Under the pieces are notes generated by a model. It was not told where the DNA came from, did not search any database, and saw only the letters and a program-made list of their open reading frames with translations. The translations under genes were made by a program, and so were the position numbers. DNA of 64,000 bases from Salarias fasciatus. Taxonomy: Eukaryota; Chordata; Actinopteri; Blenniiformes; Blenniidae. The stretch covers positions 25,514,784-25,578,783 of the forward strand of contig NW_021941229.1 of NCBI RefSeq assembly GCF_902148845.1. The letters are read 5' to 3'. Positions 29,856 to 41,500 of this stretch are shown one piece after another; position 1 is the first letter of the stretch; every line of letters begins with the position of its first letter.

Positions 29856-30046
29856 GGATGTGTTGGTTTGAATTCACGCTGCGGAGCCTCAAGCAGCCGA
29901 GGCTCGGCGTCACTGTGGAGCTGATGGAGCTACAGACCGAAGGCTTGGTCGGATCACGCAGGGGTCCAACCAACGGTTTTCAGAGGTCCGATTGAACTTT
30001 GTGTGCCTTGAACTACACAGAGACTGTTACTGTGAAACAATGGGCA

Positions 30047-30052
30047 AATAAA
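30047..30052 (+). promoter_or_regulatory. TMEM141 polyadenylation signal
   Basis: AATAAA lies 360 bases after the stop, followed about 20 bases later by GTGTGTTCTTCTTG, a good GU/U-rich downstream element. Confidence 0.8.
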
Positions 30053-31814
30053 GTTACTCATATTCAAACTGTGTGTTCTTCTTGATTTAACTGATATGAA
30101 CTCCTGCTCAGACTGCCCCGCCACGCCGAGGTGGCAGTTCAGGGGGAGCAGGGTTTTTTCTTTGTCCATTTGTTTATTAATACTCAAATTAAATCGAAAT
30201 TACGACCCAACAGTGAGTCTATTTTCAGTGCACCGATATGACCACAATGGGAATTTTCATTTTTTGTACGGCGTCCAGTCGTCCGTTGTCTCATCCCTCG
30301 TGTGTCGGCTGTGAGGAGAAAGTAGATTCGCTGCTGGATCAATCTGTTGAATCAGTGGAAGTACAGTGTAAAATAAGCTAATTTCTTCGTTTTCATTTCC
30401 TTTGGTCTTTTTTTTTCCTTTTCTTTCTGCTTCTAACGTGCAAAGTATGAAGAGTGCAGAGTGATTAAAGATCAGCGTGACCATGCAAATATGCCCTCTG
30501 ACCTCTGGGAAGATCAGAAATGGGCCAGAGAGGCCCACTGGGTTGTTTGGGAGAAATAATTATGCAAATGCAACACAAAAACATATTTTACCTCAACGCT
30601 GAACACAGCAGGACACTCAACATAACCTTTAATAGTTTTTTAAAATGACTGCATTTTCCTCAAAATCACGTTTATCGTGGCTCAGTGACTGGAAGCAACG
30701 CTTGAGTGACATGGATTGCAAATAACAATAACCAGATTCAGAGAATGTACAAAACTGACATTCGATGATCTTAATATTAAGTCGTTGTCTGCAAGGTTTG
30801 AAAAAAATGTAATAAATGGCATCTGGTTGAAAAAAATATACATGCCAACATATGTGCCTGTTATCGCTGCTTCCTACATCTGTTTAATCAAATACAGGTG
30901 AAACAAATGGTCACGTTTTTTTCTAATAATCTAATTTTAATTTTCCACTTTGGTTTTATTCATTAATCTCATGAATGAGATTCAGCTTGTGCACAATAAC
31001 GAGTTGTATTAAATGTTGGATCCCTGTGACTCAGATGTTAAACAACAACATGAACAACAATGTGTGAAATGGGATCGACCACCTTTTAGTGAATATACAT
31101 TTAAATGAACAAGGGGGCAGATTACTGCCTGTTGTGATGTTGTTATGGTGGTGCCCAGAAGCATTTTGCTGCACGGATTCAAATCCAGTGTGAAGTCCTG
31201 GGTAATGCTGACCACAGTAACGTCTCCGCCTCCGTTCCATCCACCGATGTTTCTGCACCATGCTCCCTCCTTTATCCCTCTCATCCACAATACCACTGTT
31301 TTTCTTTTTTTTCAAATGATCCCTTCTCTTCTTCATTTGGCTCAAATACCTTCTTCAGCATTACTGGGACTTAACGCAGTCTCTCGACCTGATAAGATCA
31401 ATGTGCACCGCGTCACGTTTGCACACTTTGACCCCTTAGTGTCGAAAATGCATCGTGGAATGCAGTCCACCTCAGTTTTGTTGATGAATCCTCCTTTGAC
31501 CACAATGTTCCACGGAAATAGCAAAGACTGTTCTGAAAATGAAATAATTCTGATTTGTTTTTGACGACAATGTGCTTATTGTACAGAAACAGCTTTCAGA
31601 TAAGCAGAAAAGGAGATGTGAATTGTGGATGTGCGGCAGACCAAACTGAAGCCACTGATGTCGACACTGAGCGAAATTTCTCAGTGTTTTTGATTTTCTT
31701 TCAGCACATCACTGAATAATTGCAATAAAGAATAGTGTAAGTCTGAATATGATCCCCCACTGCCAAGGTTGAATACGGCAGGGTTTTTTTTTTACCATCA
31801 TTTACTTTTCCCAG

Positions 31815-31920
31815 CCTGTGGTCCGGGCTCCTGGAGACGCCGGCCGCCCTCCAAGTGGCCCTGAAGGCCTCGGGCATGGAGGAGATCCTGTCTGCTTTAA
31901 AGATGATAGATATCATTTAA
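31815..31920 (+). other. orphan terminal-exon-like sequence
   Basis: A T-rich stretch ending in CTTTTCCCAG is followed by a GC-rich island in AT-rich DNA. From 31819 it reads WSGLLETPAALQVALKASG and then MEEILSALKMIDII before a TAA. Composition, acceptor and amphipathic helical content look like a genuine last coding exon, but no companion exons were found and I do not recognise the protein. It could be a remnant of a lost gene or a fragment moved by a transposon. Confidence 0.35.
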
Positions 31921-32517
31921 AGCTGAAAAAAAGATAATAGAATTAGGAAAACAACAGCTTGATGTGACAGAATTAGCACAAATATATTAATGCAGTGCAA
32001 TACCTTGTTGCATCTTCAGCTTTTTGAAGAAATCAGTGTCAGAAATGTAAAGCAGATGAGCTAAAATGTAAGGCCAGGATGAAGTTAGATATTTACTGTG
32101 AGTGTGAACCAGTACTGATCAACAAATCCCACTTTACAGACATTAATCAGCTGCTGACAGCAAGATCTTATACTGATCTGTGATTCCACATAAAATTGGC
32201 TTCAGAAAAGTAGATTTAAGTAAATGTATTCACTATATGAGGGGCGATGCATTAAAAAACAAAGCAGAATGAGAGGTGAGGTTATCGTTCTTGACATAAA
32301 AAGAAGAAAATAGCTGAATCGAACAATGCTACGTATAAAGGAATTATACCTTCTACTCCTGTATTTACTCTTTTGTTTTTAATCACATTTTTTTAGTATA
32401 TTGACGAATATAAACGTAAAAATGTGGCAGTGTCTAAAAATTTACCCCCACATGCTTTCAGTACAAAATTTGTTTCAGTTATATCACCAGCATCTCGTCT
32501 GCATATAGAAACACTGA

Positions 32518-32727
32518 ACACACACACACACTCACACACACACACACACTCACAAATCTCCTGAAATTCCCAAAGACCTGCAGATGTTTGCTGCTTCCTC
32601 CCACTCAGATCCCCAGTCTATATCAAGACAACAGAGCTGTGAATGCATTTAAAACAGAGCTTTAATTTTAAAGCAATGCATTCATTTCATTCAGCGCAGA
32701 ATAATTTACTGCTGCTACACACACACA

Positions 32728-32815
<88 letters not shown>
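32518..32815. repeat. long (CA)n microsatellite block
   Basis: A short (CA)n at about 32518-32551 is followed by a near-continuous (CA)n from 32718 to 32813 with one AT break. This is the longest dinucleotide tract in the window. Confidence 0.95.
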
Positions 32816-32817
<2 letters not shown>

Positions 32818-33292
32818 CTTCCAGTGATTGACTCCCTCTGCACGGTTTTGTTTGTCCCAGTTTGTGCAATACGGTGCATAAATTCTGCACCATGCGGCGC
32901 AAGTCATGGAAACAATAGAGTCTTTCAAGCTTAATTTAACAGCTCCGGCGAACGAAACAAGCAAAGTCCAATCCGGGGATTGGCTGAGGACAAGCCGAGG
33001 AGCCCAATTTACACCAGACAAGGGAAGAGAGAATGTCAGCACATCTCGAGGAGAGAAGATTTACTGTTTTTGTGTTTTGGTTTGATGTACCATCCCCAAT
33101 TTTTTAATTCCTCTCCTCGTTTTACTCCCACTGAATCAAATCTGATTCACATATCTCAGGGTTTTTAGTCGCCTCACTTCCTGGTTTCATGAACTGAATA
33201 AGCTCTCAAATCCTTTGTCACATGAACACTGATACCGCTGAAGGAGACGACTGAGAGAAACGGAGAGCAAACGAGAGATAATGAGCAGGGAC

Positions 33293-33294
<2 letters not shown>

Positions 33295-33338
<44 letters not shown>

Positions 33339-33448
33339 GAGTGTGTGTGCAGAGGCCTGACTGGCCAGTGGAGCAGAGGATGAGTCCAAAACAAGCGTTG
33401 GCGTGCGCTGGCCTTTTGGCACGCTCGTGGCCACTGGCATGGTTTATG

Positions 33449-33483
<35 letters not shown>
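33295..33483. repeat. paired (GT)n microsatellites
   Basis: (GT)n tracts at about 33295-33335 and 33451-33481 are each flanked by TATGGAGTGTGTGTG, so the second looks like a local duplication of the first. Confidence 0.85.
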
Positions 33484-33485
<2 letters not shown>

Positions 33486-35229
33486 GCTGTTTGCTGCAGC
33501 AGTGTGTGTGTTTGTGTGACACGGAGAGCCGGAGCGAGGCTCACTTGTCTGACCCTGTGAGCTGAGCGATCACACTGAGCCGAGCCACGACTGGACAGCG
33601 TACGCATCCTCTTTTCTTTTTTTCAACCTTCTCCCTTCCGTCGGTTATATAACAGCTCAGTTCCACCAGTTCATTAAAAATGAATAAATTCAGCTCTATT
33701 CATGGTTTCAGTTTTAGTGTTATCACTTTATAGAATATCTCTGAGTTCATCCCAGGCCTTTGCATGTTTTCCTTATGCGTGTGGAGATTTTCTGCAAAGT
33801 CCAAAAACAGACATCTAAATTTAAATGAATGCTGAGCTTCAGTTTCAGATAAAGTACATACATGTTTGCAAAGAAAAGGAAAGAAAGGAGAGAGGAGCTC
33901 ATTGCAATAATGTCTCCCTGCAGTCTGAACCTACAGCAGATTTGCTAAGAAACCAGAAAAAGTGGAAATATCTGAAATAAACAGCTGTGCATGGTGTTCA
34001 CAGTTACCCAGGATCGGCCCGGCGGCCCTGCGGTGGATCAAGCAGTATTGATAAAGGTCGACTGGATGGAGCCTGCTTATTAAAATGCCTTCAATAAAGA
34101 CGATGGTGGAAAAATCAAAAGCTTTTCATCTGTTTGACTCATCTCTCTGGCCTGGAGACATAATCAATGCCCACAAATCAACACGTTTTAACAGGAACAG
34201 CTGGTGTGTGATTGAGCATCGCAGAGGGGAGGATGCCAGTGTGTTCATTGATTACGCGTTCCATCCATATCAAGTCAAGTGCATGCAGGAGGAATTAAGG
34301 GACTGGGAATGTGGTTCGACAGGACCAGCTAAAGAAATTAAACTGCAGCATCCGCCACTTTTCTTACAGTTTCTGCAGAGGAGGAGAAAATGAGAGTTCA
34401 AGTCTGGGCAGGTCAGAGATAAATGTCAGTCTGTGAAGAGTGACTCAGAGTCAGAGAAAAGAAAAGCAGAAAACATGTTTTGAAAGTGAGCTGAGCTCAT
34501 GGAGTTTCCATTACAGCCATAAAACTCCTTTAGTTACCATAGTCTTGATATGTGCATGAATATAAATTGCAACTAACTAATTGGAACCTCATGGTACTTT
34601 GCAATGGAGTGCAATAAAGAAGGTCTCCCAGTGGTCTAAACCTAAGGCAGCTTCACTGAGAAATGGAACAGGGAGACTCAAATAAGACCCAACTATAAGC
34701 TTCTAGATCTCACAGGACATCAGTGAAAAGAACCAATACGACAGAGATGAGATCTTTCCTGCTGGTTCCTGTCATCTCCGGGTGCAGCAGTTTGAATCAT
34801 TATAGAAATGTATTTACATTTACTCTGACTTTTCATTTTATCATGTGCAGCTCCTCACTGCCAGTCGGTTGTTTCCTATGGGTTAAATGCAGAGCGAGGA
34901 TTAGTGCAGCGTGCTTGCTTTCTTTCTTCCTGTGCAAATAACAACTGAGGCAGTTCTGAAGTACTAAAATGAATGTAATAAACATACCTTGAGAGTTTCA
35001 TTCAGACAACAAAGAGACATTTTGCACATGTAAAAAACTTGTTTATTCAGTGAAAGAACCTCTTCCACTCCTACAGCAGAATGTTGTCATAATAATAACA
35101 TTGATAAAATAGGCGTGTAATCTGATGTTACGTCGTTCTTGATAATCCCAGTAATCATATCCAGATTTTATGAATAACGTCTCCGCAGCATGACAAAATA
35201 ACAAAAGCACAACTCAAACTGAAGCCCAC

Positions 35230-35350
35230 TTCAGCTCTCGGCCAATCAGCGCTCGGCTCGTGCGCGCAGCGGCCAATCGGCGCAGGGCTCGTGCGCGCCG
35301 CGGCCAATGGCTGCCGGCGGGCCGCTCGCGCACAGCCGTTTGAAGGGCGG
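35230..35350 (+). promoter_or_regulatory. SAPCD2 promoter: three evenly spaced CCAAT boxes plus CHR
   Basis: CCAAT boxes begin at 35242, 35273 and 35304, exactly 31 bases apart, inside repeated units that share GGCTCGTGCGCGC. TTTGAA, the cell-cycle homology region (CHR), sits at 35339-35344, 35 bases after the third box. This layout is the known NF-Y plus CHR (MuvB/DREAM) architecture of G2/M genes. There is no TATA box. The start codon is about 230 bases downstream. Confidence 0.8.
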
Positions 35351-35575
35351 TCCCGGCAGGAAAAGGAAAGTATGGATCAGAGAGTGTGAGGCAGCGGAGG
35401 GACGCGGGGCTCAGCGACCGACCGGACGGGTGACCGGGACGATGCTGCAGAAGAGTTAAAAAAAAGATAATTTTTATACCTCAGAGGGGAAGCGAGGGGT
35501 TTATTCGCGCTGCCGGAGCCCACCTGTGTGTTTCCATACCAGTAGAGAAGTTTCGGACCTGCTCATCGGTCCTCC

Positions 35576-38500
35576 ATGGCTTTGATAGCGACCGAGCAGA
35601 GCTGCAAGCTGAACGGGACGTACAGCCGCGCGGGGCCGCGGAGGGACGCGCTGCACGGCCCCGCGGGCGGCTCGCAGCCCCGGGACTCGGAGTACTCCAC
35701 GGACGGGCTCCCCAGAGCCTTCCTGCACAGCCTGCGGACCCCTGTTCGACATCCTGGACGACGGCGGCCGGGGCTACGTCCACATCTCGGAGATCGAGAG
35801 CCGCTGGCAGGGCGCCGACACCCGGGACCTGCCCGGCGGGGTGCTGGGCTGCCTCCGCCGGGTCACCCCCCCGCACGGCTGCCTCACCTTCGAGCGCTTC
35901 GTGGCCGGGCTGCGGTACTCCATGCTGAACCCGGAGCACAGCTCCCAGCTCAAGGCCCAGGCGGCCGTCCACCCGCAGCAGGCGCCCAAGCTGCCCCACA
36001 AGCCCGGGGCGCCGCTGTCCGCGTGCGGCGCGGGGCCCCGGGCGGAGAACAAGGTCCGGCCGCTGGGGCCCAGCAACGTGCCGAACACCCAGCCGCCGCC
36101 GCCGCACCGGGCGTCCTCCCTGCAGAGCCGGGAGCCCGCCGGGTACCCCAACTCCTGCGGACCGGCCAGGTACGGCGCGGGCTTCGAGAGGTCCGGCCGG
36201 AGTCTGGAGCGGGTCCCTGTCGCCCCGGAGGCTGCCGGCGGGTGCTACCGGGCCGAACCGGGCCAGGCCAGCAAGCCCACCCCGCCCCAGCAGAGCAGGG
36301 TCCGCTCCATCGAGTCTCTCGCTCTGGAGTCTCCGCAGCTCCAGGGACCAAGTAAGTCCTGGAACCAGAGTGTGTGAGGAGGGTCAGGGTCCACAGGGTC
36401 CAGAGAGAGGTCTGGACCCGATCAGAGTCCAGGAATGACAGATTATGTCTCTAATGTCTGATCTGAAAAGACCAGGTTCATCGATGTTTCCAGACCAACG
36501 GCATACCCCCAACAGGAGCTCCAGTAAAAGCTGTTAAAAGTTTCCAAAAATGAAACATAAAGTTCAAACTTTCAGATTTTTAATGCAGCCAAAGTAAACT
36601 TTACCATCTGGGCTCAGGTGGTGAAGCAGGTCAGATTTCCACTTGGATTGTGGTGACTTTGCTCCCATCCCACTGTCCAGATGTCAGAGTCCAGGAGCTG
36701 ACACTGAACCCCAGGTCCTCCCGGTGGAGAGGCCGGAGCGTCCCGGGTGGCAGCTGGAGTCATTCACCAGCAGTGTTTCCAGCTTTGCTTTTTTGTATTT
36801 TTGCTGCTGTGCCAGATGTTGTCTTGTTTCTGATTCAGTTATTCAATAACCACTTCTTGCCTCTATTTTAATTTAAGTTGAACCCAGGAGTGTCAGACAT
36901 TTCGGCTGAGGGGTCACATTCAGTCCAGTTTCATCTGGAGTGGGCCGGACTGGTAAAATTGTGCCATAATGAAGTTTTTCTTTGTTGCAGTGCAGAGTAC
37001 ATGGGATAAAATTCGCAATATTTTTCAAAAATCAAACAACAGCTCCAGAAAATCACTACAATCTCAACATAAAGCCATGGCTCTGAGACTGATGCTAGTT
37101 AATTTGCTTTGATGGCAGCATCACTGATGTCTCCGCTCCGTGTCCGCTCCTCTTAATAAATTAGTTTAAAAATAGAAAACCAATGATTTCTTTGAAGTTT
37201 TTAACCTTTTATGTATGAAAATATAACTCACTGAAAGAATGTACTTTCTCACAGCTAATTTAAACCACTTCATTGGTGTCAGCCACTGGAGCCACTTCCC
37301 CCCTCGTCCACGGCCGTCCGTCAGACGAACACAGAACAGACAACACTTGAGGCTGAGTTTCCCTGAGTAAGCCGTTTGCCTGCATGCATGCATAACTGAG
37401 CTGATCCGTCCTCCGCAGCTTTACCGGTTTCGGCCTCCTATTACAGATTAATTGGACGTGCCGAGCCGTGACCTCCACACAAGTGTGCGATGTCTGTGGA
37501 GTTCCTGCGTGTCGGTCTTCGTCAGTCAGCTGAACTCCACAGTGAAGCGAGGCTCGGTGGCAGAATTCAAATATAACACGGTTCCCAGGCAATCGGATAA
37601 TGTCACCGTTTCAGCAGGGCCTGCTCCAGGGCCCCTGTTTCAGCTGTGAGTGGGCCAGTTGAGTAATTACCGTTGTTAACCCCAGGCCAGGTCAAAGGTC
37701 GTGTGTGCGAGCGTGGAGTTGTTACAACCCTGCAGGTTTTGCCCTTTGCGATGGATGTCGATAAAGAAGCTGCTGCTCAGAGTGAAGCGTCCAGGCTCCC
37801 CTGTCGACCCCCGGCCGGCCCCCTCCGCTCTGGAGGGTCTTTCTTTCAGATTCTCTTTTCTCTCGAGTCCGTCCAAGTTTGCGTTGTTGGACTCGGTCAG
37901 GGGTGTGAGGAGCTTTAATCAGAGTGACTCTCTCACACTCCGTCAGGCCCCGAGGGCCGTCAGAGCTCACACTGCTCCCACCAAACGCTCCTGTTGGTTT
38001 CCTCATGGATGGATGGCTCCGCGAATACGCTTAATTGTCAGATATAAATGAGCTCAAAGTACGATTAACAGCATTTCAATGCAACTCAGCTCTCTCTATA
38101 TACAGTGCAGTGTTTTAATGGTCACGGCACGGAGCTGGGAGGTTGACACACACAGACACACACACCACACACACTTTGGCCTCCCAGTTGACCAGCAGTG
38201 TAATCCCGCCCACGTACGGCCAAACCCATTTGGATTAGTCCAGATTACAGCAGAGAGGCCAAAACTCACCAAATCACAGCAGAAGTGAAATCCCACAGCA
38301 TCACGAAATCTCCCACAGTCCCGGTGGAGGGAAAAGCACCGGCTGTTTAACCCTTTGACAGCGGGAGCGAGCGAGCAGCCTCCGCCGTGGAAGCCCAACC
38401 GCCAGGGCGAGTGTGTGAAGACGCGCTAAAGGCTGAAGTGATCTGCTGGAATGAGAAGCGACAGTCGTCTGAAGAGAAACACTGGCAGGCAGGCAGGCCA

Positions 38501-41500
38501 GTTTTCAGACCGCACTCATTCCTCCTGAAGAAACTTTCAGATTGTCAAGAAAGATCTGAGGAAAAACCACGGATTGTGAACACTTTCAGGGCAAACCGGT
38601 TTATTTTATATTCAGTCCATTTTCATTTTCAGTAACAGTCGTGTTTTTGTGAAAAAACAAACACTTCCGTCACTGATATCACACACAACAAAGAAAAACT
38701 TTCCATGGTAACACTTTACTTGAAGCCCCCCTTTATAACACATTATAAGTAGTTATCAACACTAATACATGATCACAATGCTTTATAACTCACTATACAG
38801 CACTATACAGCATAGGATTAGGGTTAGGATTAGGGTTAGGTCCTGGCATTGTGATCATCTATGAACGTTTATAACTATAGCTGCACTTGTTATAATGGCA
38901 TTATAATGCTTTATGAATGTACTTATAATGTGTTATGCAGGGGGGCTTCAAGTAAAGTGTTACTCTTTCCATTTAAAGGTGATCAAACCACAGTTTTACC
39001 TGTCTGAACCCATTCAAGATGAAACTGTTCTGCTTGTGGCCCCTGAACTGAACTTTGACCCTGATTTAAAGGATATTATAGCAGCTTGGTGTGGATCAGA
39101 ATTCACACGTCACTGAGCTGTTAAGATGAAGCTAATAAACGTATGAACAACAGATACCAAAGGCAACAGGAAAAACCCTCCAGGAAGACCTGGCTGCAGG
39201 GAAAACACTCGTTAACTCCTCATACGACGGATCAGATGAGCTCCATGCCCGTCTCTCAAACCGTACGCTGTATTTTCAGGAGCTCAAACCACTTCTTTCA
39301 GCCTCAGTGTCATATTTTCACCCTTCTCTGCTCCGTCATTACACATATTTTTATTGTCAATCTTATTTTAGAGCTTGAAAAACACCAGCAAGCTGGGTTT
39401 GCTGTGGAGTTTGAGCTGAGTAGAAGTGTGTTTAGATATTTCCAGCTGTGTGTTTCTGCTCCACTGAACCTTCTCTCTCAGTCAGGAGCTGCACTCTTTA
39501 AATGAATTCTTTTTGTTTTGCTTTGTATTTTTGTTTTGACACTGCCCTCTAACAGCTCCCTCCTGTGGTTGAAAACTGGAAGCTTCATTTATTTGGTCGT
39601 TCTCACAAGACAAAGCAGTTTGTTGTCATTGCTCCTTCCTCTTGTGTATTGTCCTTTACAGTAGTGAAAAAGGACATACAAATGTGAGATAAAATGAACT
39701 TTAAAGTTTAAAAATATCAAGGTTGTTGTCGGTCTGTCTGGCTTCATCATGATGGCACTGGGCTGTAGTGGCCTCTGAACTGAAATGTGTTTGACGCTGT
39801 GCACACTGTCATGGATTGAACTTTTGATTTTATACACAAGTGAAGTGTACATGAATGAAAAGTAGGAAAATTCTAGAAAAACAACCTCACAGATCATAAA
39901 ACCAAGATAATGAAACATCAGAAGTGGACAGTGCCTGCAGTGACGACCTGAAACAGGGTAATGAGGTGCAGAATGATATGAAATGCATATTTATTGGAGG
40001 GATTTAAAGTTAGTCTGATGGGATAAGATGGAAATAAAAAAAAAAAGGAATTAAATTGACTTTGATAAAACAAAAGAGGTTTTAAAAAAAGAAGAAAGAA
40101 AAGAAATGAGAAATAATTGCATATAAACATCAGTTGAAAACCTAAAGATTAACTTCAGGATGTTTTCTCTCACTTATTTTTAATTAAATGCTTTGTTGGG
40201 GTTTTGTTTTTGTTTGTTTTTATTAGAAAACTACTTCATATGTGTATTTGAAGTGGTTTTTACTGTAGTTGTAATCCAGTGGTACTTTAAATACAACTTT
40301 TCTCTTTCACTGTTTGATTATATGTGACCTTCTATCTGTGCATCTTTACAACCCAGCAGTTTTGTTTCATTACTCAGAGTGTTGGGTCACAGCTGCGTGA
40401 TCGTTTGGAGCTCTGCCGTCGGCCCGAAGCGCAGCGTGAAGCGACTGTCGTTCTGAATCTGGCACTCTGAGTGAGGTTCAGCCTTCGGGAGAGTCATTCC
40501 TGTGTGTTTGGTCTGAACCGCCTCCTCCTGTTTGTCCAGGTGTTGTGAAACCGGGTCTGCCGCGGTCCCAGAGCGAGTCGGCTCGGGGTTTCGGGCGGCT
40601 CGCGGCGCCACGGGCGGAGTCGGGAGGAGCAGCGGAGGCACACCATCTCCAACGGAGTGGATTACGGAATGGTTGGTATATACACACCACACACACACAC
40701 CTTTTGGTTGAGATATTTGGAAACCGGGGCTTAGGGAGAGGGTTTGGACTTCCTGGCCCGTCCCTGGCTCGCCCATTACAGGGTTATGTTGTTTGCTCAC
40801 GTCTTGCTCAACTCCAGACCTATTCCGATGGAGGTGAAGTGAAGTGGAGCTTCAGGGTCACTGAAGCATCAGCTGTTCCCTGGTCCAGCATCAGGACCAG
40901 CTTTTCCAGTGAAAACTCATCGTTTTTGTTTCTTCATTTCATGAAAGTTTCACGTTTGCAGGGCAACACTTTGAAAATGATGTCTGTTACATGGAAACGG
41001 CAGAAACACAAAAAAGCGATGAGTTTAGCCTGTCGAGCCATTAGTGGGTGCTGTTTGCTTCTCTAAATGAAATAAATGACACTCTGGAGGCCGCCGTTGT
41101 TATCGTCCATCGACCGCAGTGTGTGCAGAAGAACTTGGTTCGCAGCAGCAGCGTTTCAGAAAAGTTGCGTTTCCCCCCATCTCCACAGAGACACAGTTGA
41201 AGCATTTCTAAAAACCTGCTTTGTCAGTGGCTCAGAGCTCTGTGCATGAATATTATTAAATTATGTGTAACTCTGACCCACTGTGGAACTCTCACATGTT
41301 CTAGAACTCCGACAGATTCCTGAAAGTATCAGAGTTCCTCATAAATGCTGGATTTCAGAAGCACCCTTCTCCGTGTCTCCTGGATCCTGCATGAATACGA
41401 GTTTGACTGAAACTAGAAGACGTGGGGAGTTCCCACATATGGTCACTTCCAATCACATAGATGTGGAAACTGACGTTTTAAGTGTGTAAATGTGTAAAAA

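Larger units (their letters stand above)
30053..35229. other. gene-poor spacer between TMEM141 and SAPCD2
   Basis: AT-rich DNA with several (CA)n/(GT)n blocks. The only exon-like stretch is at 31815-31920. A 102-codon frame at 34085-34393 and a 139-codon frame at 31145-31564 have ordinary composition but no recognisable motif or splice context, and I do not call them genes. Confidence 0.55.

Noticed and set aside
32668-33042. Frames made of Cys-Val or Thr-His repeats
   Set aside because: Direct translations of (CA)n/(GT)n microsatellites.
34085-34393. 102-residue frame in the TMEM141-SAPCD2 spacer
   Set aside because: No recognised motif, promoter, splice site or homologue; a chance frame cannot be excluded.
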